From NCBI GenBank assembly GCA_001399805.1, contig LIHJ01000047.1:1-17754 (forward strand): a stretch of 17,754 nt of DNA, read 5' to 3'. The notes beneath the pieces are model-generated. The model saw only the letters and a list, made by a program, of their open reading frames with translations, had not been told where the DNA came from and made no database searches. Position numbers and translations under genes: made by a program. Below, one piece after another: positions 6,508-12,961 of the stretch. Position 1 is the first letter of the stretch. Each line of letters begins with the position of its first letter. The DNA comes from Candidatus Bathyarchaeota archaeon BA1 (GTDB taxonomy: Archaea > Thermoproteota > Bathyarchaeia > Bathyarchaeales > Bathyarchaeaceae).

Positions 6508-7842
6508 GTGTCCACGAAAGAGGAGCTTTTGGCTAAGGCGAAGAAGCCAGGCGAGTTAGCCCTGAGATATCATCCATTTTATCAGGGGAAGATCGAGGTG
6601 GTGCCGAAGTGCGCCATACGCGGCTTTGAGGACTTCGCCATATGGTACACGCCTGGGGTGGCTGAGCCCTGTAAGGCCATCAAACAAAACAGGGAGCTCG
6701 TGTTTGAGCACACTAATCGCTGGAACACCGTGGCTGTTGTGAGTGATGGAACCCGCGTGCTCGGGCTGGGCGACATTGGGCCGGAGGCGGGGCTGCCCGT
6801 CATGGAGGGAAAGGCGCTTCTCTTTAAATACCTCGGGGGTGTGGATGCCTTCCCCATGGTGCTCGCCACCAAGAACCCGGAGGAGATCATAATGGCGTGT
6901 AAGTGGATGGAGCCCAGCCTCGGGGGGATAAACCTGGAGGACATCGAGAAGCCGAAGTGCTTCTACATCCTAGACCGCCTGAGAAAGGAGATGAACATCC
7001 CCGTTTGGCACGACGACCAGCAGGGTACCGCGGCCGTGGTCACGGCCGGGGTGATGGGTGCCCTAAAGTTTGTAGGCAAGAGGCTGGATAGAGTCTTGAT
7101 CTCCATGATCGGCGCCGGCTCCGCCAATATCGCCGTGGCCAGGGTTTTGATCACGGCTGGCGTGAATCCCAAGAACATTGTTATGGTGGACAGCAAGGGG
7201 ATTCTTCACCCAGGTCGCTTGGATGTTGAGAAGGAGGACCCCTACAAGTGGAAGATGTGTCTGGAGACCAATGCTGAGGGTCGCACGGGTGGCATTGCGG
7301 AAGCGATGAAGGGCACGGACGTATGCATAGGTGCGTCTAGGCCGGGTCCAGGGGTGATCTTGAAGGAGTGGGTTGCGGCGATGGCTGATGACGCTATCGT
7401 GTTTGCGTGCGCCAACCCCATCCCTGAGATCTGGCCCTGGGAGGCCAAGGAGGCTGGTGCCCGCATTGTGGCCACCGGACGCAGTGACTTTCCAAATCAG
7501 GTGAACAACAGTCTTGGTTTCCCCGGCATCTTCCGAGGAACCCTGGATGTGAAGGCACGCACCATCACGGATGAAATGTGCATCGCTTCAGCCCAGGAGC
7601 TGGCTCAAGTGGCCGAGGACCGTGGCCTGAGGGAGGACTTCATCATCCCCACCATGGACGATTGGGAGGTCTTCCCCCGTGAGGCGGTTGCGGTGGGCTT
7701 GAAGGCCATCGAGCAGGGTGTGGCTAGGGTTAAGCCAGGTAGGCAAGAACTGTCGGAGCGGGCGTTTACCATTATCAAGCGGGCAAGGGATGCCGCACAC
7801 TGCTTAATGAAGCATGGGTTTATTCAACCGCCTCCCCCATAA
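6508..7842 (+). CDS. NAD(P)-dependent malic enzyme (malate dehydrogenase, oxaloacetate-decarboxylating)
   Basis: The 444-residue cytosolic enzyme oxidatively decarboxylates malate to pyruvate and CO2 with NAD(P)+. Domain order is malic enzyme N-terminal (about 20-170) then NAD-binding (about 175-440). Visible residues are the catalytic Tyr47 in WYTPGVAEP, catalytic Lys102 in VMEGKALLFKYLGG, metal ligands E143/D144 in NLEDI and D169 in HDDQQGTAAV, and the nucleotide loop GAGSANIAV (202-210). SDFPNQVNNSLGFPGIFRG and EMCIASAQELA match the bacterial/archaeal short form, without the phosphotransacetylase extension of MaeB. The GTG start has GGTGA about 5 nt upstream. The gene is clearly more GC-rich than its left flank. 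It converges with the TrmB gene, 34 bp away. Confidence 0.93.
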   Translation: MSTKEELLAKAKKPGELALRYHPFYQGKIEVVPKCAIRGFEDFAIWYTPGVAEPCKAIKQNRELVFEHTNRWNTVAVVSDGTRVLGLGDIGPEAGLPVMEGKALLFKYLGGVDAFPMVLATKNPEEIIMACKWMEPSLGGINLEDIEKPKCFYILDRLRKEMNIPVWHDDQQGTAAVVTAGVMGALKFVGKRLDRVLISMIGAGSANIAVARVLITAGVNPKNIVMVDSKGILHPGRLDVEKEDPYKWKMCLETNAEGRTGGIAEAMKGTDVCIGASRPGPGVILKEWVAAMADDAIVFACANPIPEIWPWEAKEAGARIVATGRSDFPNQVNNSLGFPGIFRGTLDVKARTITDEMCIASAQELAQVAEDRGLREDFIIPTMDDWEVFPREAVAVGLKAIEQGVARVKPGRQELSERAFTIIKRARDAAHCLMKHGFIQPPPP

Positions 7843-7876
7843 GATTTGCTGTTAAAGCCTTACCTCCCCACTTTTT

Positions 7877-8641
7877 CTACAGCCCTTCCGACGAGTTCCA
7901 TAAATATTGGAAATAATCCTTGGCAAACCTCACCAGGCCCATATGATCCGACCATAAGACGAGGGTTGGCTTCTCCTCGCCGAGAAGGAGCACCACTTCC
8001 TCATCATCCACGATGACGCCACCCCCAAACATATGGTCCCTCACCCTAACCTCTGCAACATTGGCTATCTTCCCTATGTCCCCTTCCTTCACATCCCTGG
8101 AGACCATGAACAGGACCCTCACACCGGTGCGTGGCAGACGCATCAACGTCGGAACGATGGACTCCACCAGCGTTTTTGTCAACATAGGAGCCGCGATCAT
8201 CAGCTCGCTCTTGGCCTTATCTAACACCTCGCGAAGCTTAGCAAGCATATTGAACTCACCACGAAGAATCCATATATCCGGTTTTTCTCGGATCTCCCTC
8301 CTCTCATAGAGGGGCTGTAGCTCGCTCAGGAAGGCTTGTTCCCAGGATTTTGTCATGTTCTCTAACCTTAGTTTGGCCGCTCCCAGCGCTTCCGAAGGTG
8401 ATCTGGGGTAGTATCGTTTGGGTCTCCCCTCTTCGGTTTCGATCCACCCCTTTCTGTCCAGGGAATTCAGGGTTTCATAGATCTTGGAGTAGGGCACATT
8501 CGCATACTCGCTGAGTTGGTTGGCGGTTACCGCCCCCTTCTCGATTAGGGAAAGGTATGCTCGAGCCTCGTACTCGGTTAGTCCAAGCTCATGGAGGATC
8601 CTCTTGGTTTTCTCACTTATGGGTGTGGTCAACCCTTTCAC
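7877..8641 (-). CDS. TrmB-family transcriptional regulator
   Basis: The 254-residue protein has an N-terminal winged helix (about 12-75): LGLTEYEARAYLSLIEKG, then VPYSKIYETLNSLDRKGWI with the wing ETEEGRPKRYYP. A coiled linker helix follows (about 85-110). The C-terminal domain (about 115-250) contains PDIWILRGEFNML and SELMIAAPML, the PLD-like effector domain seen in many TrmB proteins. Family members bind small ligands, often sugars, and repress or activate nearby genes. The GTG start at 8641 is set by GGGTGAAAG. It is divergent from the Tes homologue with about 80 bp between, and a perfect 16-bp palindrome lies 8 bp upstream of its start, so autoregulation plus control of the neighbour is likely. 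The ligand is unknown. Confidence 0.88.
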   Translation of the reverse strand: MKGLTTPISEKTKRILHELGLTEYEARAYLSLIEKGAVTANQLSEYANVPYSKIYETLNSLDRKGWIETEEGRPKRYYPRSPSEALGAAKLRLENMTKSWEQAFLSELQPLYERREIREKPDIWILRGEFNMLAKLREVLDKAKSELMIAAPMLTKTLVESIVPTLMRLPRTGVRVLFMVSRDVKEGDIGKIANVAEVRVRDHMFGGGVIVDDEEVVLLLGEEKPTLVLWSDHMGLVRFAKDYFQYLWNSSEGL

Positions 8642-8648
8642 CCTATGA

Positions 8649-8664
8649 AAGGTTTCGAAACCTT
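8649..8664. promoter_or_regulatory. Perfect 16-bp palindrome, putative TrmB operator
   Basis: AAGGTTTCGAAACCTT is an uninterrupted palindrome between the divergent TrmB and Tes genes. On the minus strand an AT-rich TATA-like element (AAATATG, about 8673-8679) lies 25-30 bp upstream, so the palindrome covers the expected TrmB transcription start. The Tes promoter (CATAAATG near 8690-8697) is about 30 bp away on the other side. Confidence 0.6.
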
Positions 8665-8721
8665 CTTATGCCATATTTCCTAATCTCACCATAAATGTCT
8701 TACAACTCTCAGTGGTGTTAA

Positions 8722-10203
8722 TTGGAAGTGATCAAGGAAACGAAGAGTATATGTCCAGAGTGCCTCAAGGTTTTGAGCGCTATAGTATTTGAAAAGGACA
8801 ATAAGGTGTACATGAGGAAGGAGTGCCCAGAGCACGGGGAGTTCCAGGACGTATACTGGTCGGATTATGAGCAATATGAACGAGCTGAGCAATTCAGACA
8901 TGAAGGTGATGGACTTCGAAATCCGCGAACACAAAGCAAGCAGGGATGCCCATACGACTGCGGAATATGCCCTCAGCACAAGTCGCACACCGCATTGGCC
9001 ATCATCGACGTGAGCAATCGATGCAATCTTCGTTGCCCGGTTTGTTTTGCAACGGCCGGAACCACCGGATACGTTTACGAGCCATCCAAGAAGGAAATTT
9101 GGGAGATGCTGGAGAATCTTAGGCGCAACGATCCCGTGCCCGCAACGGCGCTCCAGTATTCAGGAGGAGAGCCCACTATTCGAGAAGACCTTTTAGATCT
9201 TATCCGCATGGCGAAGGAGGTCGGCTTTCGGCACGTGGAGGTCAACACGAATGGTCTCCGACTTGCACAGAGCGTTGATTATTGTCGAGGCTTGATGGAG
9301 GCTGGGTTGAGCACGGTGTATCTACAGTTTGATGGTGTCACATCCGATGTTTATCAATTCACGCGTGGGTGTGACCTACTGGACATAAAATTGAAGGCCA
9401 TTGAAAATTGTCGTAAAGCAGGGGTCGATAGCATTGTATTGGTGGTCACGCTCGTTAAGGGGGTCAATGATCATCAGATTGGAGACATCATCCGATTCGC
9501 CATTCAGAACTTCGATGTGGTCAGATGCGTGAATGTTCAACCAGTTTCCCTTTGCGGCAGAATCCCTGAGCGAGAAAGGGAGAAGATGCGCATAACCATC
9601 CCCGACTTCATGAGGCTCTGCGAGGAGCAAACCAACGGGAAGATCAAGGTTTCGGATTTTTATCCTGTTCCAACAGTGGTTCCGGTCTCTCGTGCCGTTG
9701 GCGCTCTGAAGAATCGGAGGTATGTGGAGTTTACGGCCCATCCTCATTGTGGCATGTCCACCTTCATCTTTGTTGAGGATGACGAAATCGTTCCGATCAC
9801 CCACTACGGCAATGTGAATGGGTTCATCAGGGCGATGGATGGGGTTTACGAGGAAGCTGTGAAAGGGCATGAGAGCAGGGCCAAACTGCGGCTTATCGGC
9901 GCCATGCGCCACGTGAAGTTTGGCATGCTGAGAAAGTATGTTTGGCCCATATTGAAGACGGGAACCTATGAGGCCTTGGGCAAACTCCACATGAGGATGC
10001 TGATGGTCTCAGCCATGCACTTCATGGACCCCTACAACTTCGATTTGGAGAGGGTTCAGCGATGCTGCATACACTATGCGGTTCCAGACGGTAGAATCAT
10101 TCCATTTTGCACCATGAATTCGATTCATAGGGCGAAGATCGAGGAAAAGCTCGGGATTCCTCTGGATGAGTGGAGGAAGAAGCATAAGGAAGAGGTTTTA
10201 TAA
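8722..10203 (+). CDS. tes: Radical SAM tetraether lipid synthase (Tes/MJ0619 family)
   Basis: This 493-residue protein matches the Tes family, which joins the phytanyl tails of two archaeol lipids to form membrane-spanning tetraethers (GDGT) by S-adenosylmethionine radical chemistry. The radical SAM cluster motif is CNLRCPVC (C101, C105, C108), with SGGEP at 147-151. Extra metal-site cysteines fit the family: C11/C14 and C35 (CPEC...CPEHG, rubredoxin-like), C76/C80/C83 (GCPYDCGICPQH), C343, C448/C449 and C463. TVYLQFDGVTSDVY and VNVQPVSLCGRIPE are family hallmarks. Length is close to the usual 500 or so. The TTG start at 8722 has GGTG about 6 nt upstream. Archaea often carry paralogues, so a macrocyclic-archaeol or other coupling role cannot be excluded. 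Control by the divergent TrmB gene is inferred. Confidence 0.88.
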   Translation: MEVIKETKSICPECLKVLSAIVFEKDNKVYMRKECPEHGEFQDVYWSDYEQYERAEQFRHEGDGLRNPRTQSKQGCPYDCGICPQHKSHTALAIIDVSNRCNLRCPVCFATAGTTGYVYEPSKKEIWEMLENLRRNDPVPATALQYSGGEPTIREDLLDLIRMAKEVGFRHVEVNTNGLRLAQSVDYCRGLMEAGLSTVYLQFDGVTSDVYQFTRGCDLLDIKLKAIENCRKAGVDSIVLVVTLVKGVNDHQIGDIIRFAIQNFDVVRCVNVQPVSLCGRIPEREREKMRITIPDFMRLCEEQTNGKIKVSDFYPVPTVVPVSRAVGALKNRRYVEFTAHPHCGMSTFIFVEDDEIVPITHYGNVNGFIRAMDGVYEEAVKGHESRAKLRLIGAMRHVKFGMLRKYVWPILKTGTYEALGKLHMRMLMVSAMHFMDPYNFDLERVQRCCIHYAVPDGRIIPFCTMNSIHRAKIEEKLGIPLDEWRKKHKEEVL

Positions 10204-10303
10204 TTCAACTTTTCATTCCATGGCTTAGCGCTGTTTTCTTTCCCTTCCTCATGATGGTTGCTTAACTTGAAAGCGTTTGAGTGTATAGAAAACCTCAGTA
10301 AAG

Positions 10304-10311
10304 CTTATATG
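10304..10311 (+). promoter_or_regulatory. TATA box for the toxin-antitoxin pair
   Basis: CTTATATG lies about 34 bp before the ATG at 10345, predicting transcription from about 10332. This rules against the longer reading that begins with the TTG at 10258. Confidence 0.45.
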
Positions 10312-10344
10312 TTTGTATCGCATTGTGCACATTGTGTTAATAGA

Positions 10345-10860
10345 ATGAAAATTGTGTTAAACTCCATGGTAACAATACACTTAGCAAAATTAAGTATCCT
10401 AGAGCAATTCACGAACATGTTTGACGAAGTGATCATCCCCAAAAAAGTTTTTGAGGAAATAATAAGGGAAGGATACGAAAAGGGTTATTCTAATTCAATA
10501 GTTGCAGAGAAATTGATTAAAAAGGGTTTAATTAAAGTTGTGGCATCTTCAAGTGAACAAGCACTCAAAGAACTCGAGGCGTTTGGCTTAAAGGAGGGAG
10601 AAGCGGAAGCCGTAGCCATATACTTCCAAGAAAAAGCCGACAGAATGGCTTCCGACAACAGCACCGTAAGAAAAAATCGCCTCATCTTAAACCTAAACTT
10701 GATAGGAACACCAGCCATCATTTATTCGCTTTTTGAAAAAGGAATAATAGAAAAGGCAAAGACAATTGAGTGCTTAATTGAACTAAAGAAAATCGGCTGG
10801 TTTAAACCCGACATTATTGATTCAATAATAAAGGAGGTTATGGAGATTGGGGGAAAGTAA
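10345..10860 (+). CDS. PIN-like toxin of the DUF3368 type, with an altered first catalytic residue
   Basis: The 171-residue protein resembles DUF3368 PIN-fold proteins, predicted ribonuclease toxins. The first strand reads KIVLNSMVTIHLAKLSILEQF. Normally an Asp begins this motif (V-x-D-x-S), but here it is Asn6. Other acidic positions are present: E37 in VFEEII, E84/E86 in LKEGEAEAVAIY, and D104 in MASDNSTVRK. LIGTPAIIYSLFEKGII is the typical C-terminal segment. Loss of the first Asp may reduce or abolish nuclease activity. The ATG at 10345 is chosen from the TATA position; the frame is open to TTG 10258. The gene is AT-rich relative to its neighbours, consistent with acquisition by transfer. 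It overlaps the next gene by 14 bp. Confidence 0.72.
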   Translation: MKIVLNSMVTIHLAKLSILEQFTNMFDEVIIPKKVFEEIIREGYEKGYSNSIVAEKLIKKGLIKVVASSSEQALKELEAFGLKEGEAEAVAIYFQEKADRMASDNSTVRKNRLILNLNLIGTPAIIYSLFEKGIIEKAKTIECLIELKKIGWFKPDIIDSIIKEVMEIGGK

Positions 10861-11158
10861 GCTCATTTCCATGGGAATACGATTACCGAAAGAACTCCTA
10901 GAAGCTATTGAGGAAAAGGCCAAAGAGGACAACACTGACAAATCCACCGTAATACGACAGTTGCTGGTCTCCGCAATACAAGAATACCAAAAACAAAAAG
11001 CTGCCCAACAATACAAAAATGGCAAAATCACCATAACGGCCGCTGCAAAAATGGCAAACATAACCGTACACGAAATGATCGACTACTTAATAAAGTCTGG
11101 CTACAAAACAGAATACACCTTGGAAGACTTCAGAAGGGAGATCAAGCTACTTAAATAA
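10847..11158 (+). CDS. Ribbon-helix-helix plus UPF0175-like antitoxin
   Basis: The 103-residue protein begins with a ribbon-helix-helix DNA-binding region (SMGIRLPKELLEAIEEKA, then DKSTVIRQLLVSAIQEY). It continues with GKITITAAAKMANITVHEMI, which resembles the UPF0175 antitoxin module found beside DUF3368 toxins. It probably neutralises the overlapping upstream PIN-like protein and represses the operon. The TTG at 10847 has a strong AGGAGGT 8 nt upstream, inside the end of the toxin gene; the next in-frame ATG is 10871. The toxin-first order with a 14-bp overlap is the reverse of most VapBC-type pairs. The AT-rich composition matches the toxin gene. Confidence 0.72.
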   Translation: MGESKLISMGIRLPKELLEAIEEKAKEDNTDKSTVIRQLLVSAIQEYQKQKAAQQYKNGKITITAAAKMANITVHEMIDYLIKSGYKTEYTLEDFRREIKLLK

Positions 11159-11269
11159 TTTCATGTAAGCGACAGCTGAACACGCATTGATACGTCGGGC
11201 TTCCCTTCAGCTTAGGCATAGGAAAGCCTATAAGAAGCCGCTGTCCTTTTGAATTGTGAGATGAGGGAT

Positions 11270-11584
11270 ATGGGTGGGAAGAAGAAGCTAACCCTCAAGC
11301 AGATGGAGCGCATGCGGGTGAGGAAGGGGGAGAGGAAGGAGGGTAAGTCTGGTGGAGCTGTCGCCGAGAAGAAGCCCGCGGGAATCATCCCGCCCGACGC
11401 CAAAAGCGAGAAGGTCATCGGCGAGATCAAGAAGATGAGGGTCCTCACGCCCTATATGGTGGCTTCCCGCTTCAACCTACGCCTCAGCGTGGCCAAGGGC
11501 CTCCTCAGGGAGCTGGAGCAACGAGGAATCCTAGAGTATGTCTCCGGTGGTGAAAACATCAAGATCTACAAGCTCCCAAGCTAA
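11270..11584 (+). CDS. rps25e: 30S ribosomal protein S25e
   Basis: This short basic protein (104 residues) matches archaeal/eukaryotic ribosomal protein S25e. It has a Lys/Arg-rich N-terminal tail (GGKKKLTLKQMERMRVRKGE) and a winged-helix body with TPYMVASRFNLRLSVAKGLLR followed by LEQRGILEYVSG. S25e occurs in eukaryotes and TACK archaea and is absent from most euryarchaea, which helps place the organism. Upstream in-frame starts exist at 11249 (TTG) and 11261 (ATG). A TATA-like CTATAAG at about 11228-11234 predicts transcription from about 11255, and ATG 11270 gives the usual MGGKKK beginning. It is probably monocistronic and strongly expressed. Confidence 0.85.
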   Translation: MGGKKKLTLKQMERMRVRKGERKEGKSGGAVAEKKPAGIIPPDAKSEKVIGEIKKMRVLTPYMVASRFNLRLSVAKGLLRELEQRGILEYVSGGENIKIYKLPS

Positions 11585-11742
11585 AGGGCTCCTCCGCACA
11601 ATTTTCCCCAGGCACCGGCGAATCATACTCTAATACTTTAATAATCGCTCCTTTAAGCATGAAAATGGGTTTTCTTTTAAGTGGAAACATGCATTGATCT
11701 GAGACATACAGCGGCGTGTATATGACTAGAGGTGCAGAGGTT

Positions 11743-12222
11743 ATGGTGAAATTCCTAGAGAGGGCCTTCACTGGTGAGGAGGTCCAAAGGGCCAAAGAAA
11801 TGATTGATAGCGGCTACAAACATCGCCTAAGGGTGAGGGGAAGCCCTGAATTCAAATGTAAGGTGAGGGAGGCATTAAGGCTGATCAAGACCGCTAAGTA
11901 CTATGAATTTCTTCGGACGTACATTAGACAGATTGTTGAGATTGGCGGTTTCAGTCAGCTTCGTGAGGCGGACGTCGCCATCTGGGCAAACAAATATGTG
12001 GTTGACGACCCTGTTGACGCGGCTGGCTTCTTTGTTCAAAAGGCGCATCAAATGAAGGAATACCTAGAGGGCAGGCTTTACTACGGAGGCGAGGCGGAGA
12101 AGAGGGCAGTGGAAAAGCGCATCGAATTTCTGAAGGAACTTGGAAGAAGAAGCCAAAGCAACGACGTGAGGAAGAAATGCGAAGAATACGTAAAGCGTTG
12201 GACAGAGACCGTGTTCCCATAA
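11743..12222 (+). CDS. Conserved-looking archaeal helical protein of unknown function
   Basis: I do not recognise a named family. The 159-residue protein is almost entirely helical and charged. Notable stretches are FLERAFTGEEVQRAKEMIDS, KYYEFLRTYIRQIVEIGGF, QLREADVAIWANKYVVDDPV and DAAGFFVQKAHQMKEYLEGR, then a basic tail. It has no signal peptide, membrane segment or metal motif. The regular hydrophobic spacing and tryptophan/tyrosine content indicate a folded cytosolic protein. ATG 11743 has GGTG 8 nt upstream; ATG 11722 and GTG 11716 are also in frame. A TATA-like CTTTTAAG near 11676-11683 precedes it. It ends 9 bp from the convergent cyclophilin-like gene. Confidence 0.7.
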   Translation: MVKFLERAFTGEEVQRAKEMIDSGYKHRLRVRGSPEFKCKVREALRLIKTAKYYEFLRTYIRQIVEIGGFSQLREADVAIWANKYVVDDPVDAAGFFVQKAHQMKEYLEGRLYYGGEAEKRAVEKRIEFLKELGRRSQSNDVRKKCEEYVKRWTETVFP

Positions 12223-12231
12223 CACCATTAA

Positions 12232-12603
12232 TCAGACCTTTTCCACCCGGATCTTGGCCCCGCTCTTCACCCGCCCAAACAGTTCCAAATTCTTTGTCAC
12301 CCTCCCGACGATGTTGACGGGGCTGTAGGGCTGGGACTCACCATAGAAGATGCATAGTGCATTTCCCATGGGCCAATAGGCGATGGCCCCCCTTTCAACG
12401 GTGGGTTTCGCTTTCTCCTCCCCCATCCTCACCAATGTCTCAAAGTAAACCTCCTCCTTCCATATGGCTGCCCGACCCTCAATCGGCAATCTCCTGAGAA
12501 TTGCATCAACCGTTCTCGGCGCACTAAACCGGATGAGCTCACCCTCGGCCTCCCCTACACCCTCAATGATGAACCTTATGGGAAACCTTGAAACGCTAGC
12601 CAA
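12232..12603 (-). CDS. Cyclophilin-like fold protein (DUF369/TM1367-type)
   Basis: The 123-residue protein resembles the small cyclophilin-like beta-barrel family typified by TM1367, found in archaea and thermophiles. Diagnostic stretches are FIIEGVGEAEGELIRFSAPR, TVDAILRRLPIEGRAAIWKE, the strand EVYFETLVRMG, and the loop RGAIAYWPMGNALCIFYG, followed by SPVNIVGRV. It lacks the catalytic arginine/phenylalanine set of true peptidyl-prolyl isomerases as far as can be seen, so isomerase activity should not be assumed. The TTG at 12603 has GAGGGAGAG just upstream. The gene is convergent with the unknown gene at 11743, with stops 9 bp apart. Confidence 0.75.
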   Translation of the reverse strand: MASVSRFPIRFIIEGVGEAEGELIRFSAPRTVDAILRRLPIEGRAAIWKEEVYFETLVRMGEEKAKPTVERGAIAYWPMGNALCIFYGESQPYSPVNIVGRVTKNLELFGRVKSGAKIRVEKV

Positions 12604-12961
12604 AACTCTCCCTCATCTAAAGATTTGATTTCCCTCATAAAAAGAATTGGGAAAAATAAACCTCGAAAAAAGCCTTGAAAACGAATCTGATGAGACGCTA
12701 ACCACAATCACTTTACCCGTCGATCCGACACGTTCTCAAGATCAACATCCATAATACAATAAAGCTCAAGGCACAACTGCACGTGCTGGGCCGCTTTGTT
12801 GCAGCCGAATTTCAATCTTTTGTTCTATCGAGGACTTGGCTATCTGAGAAAAAATCGAAGCTGGGTGAAGCCGAAGAAAAATTGGAATCAACGATTAAGG
12901 CGTATTCAGCCTCGTCGTAGGGCATCCGTAAAGATATGTATGAGAGACTTAGCCCAAGAGG
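12604..12961. other. Intergenic region with one weak coding-like fragment
   Basis: Between the cyclophilin-like start and the end of the cyclic-DPG synthetase gene there is no confident gene. One plus-strand frame, open from about 12700 and ending at TAG 12918-12920, reads like protein: from GTG 12783 it gives VLGRFVAAEFQSFVLSRTWL then SEKKSKLGEAEEKLESTIKA. It lacks a good ribosome-binding site and could be a gene remnant. The plus-strand frame 12796-13056 runs into the synthetase coding region and looks spurious. Confidence 0.4.

Noticed and set aside
9376..9990. Long minus-strand frame of 204 codons
   Set aside because: It lies wholly inside the Tes gene on the opposite strand and has no protein features; it is a shadow of the GC-rich coding frame.
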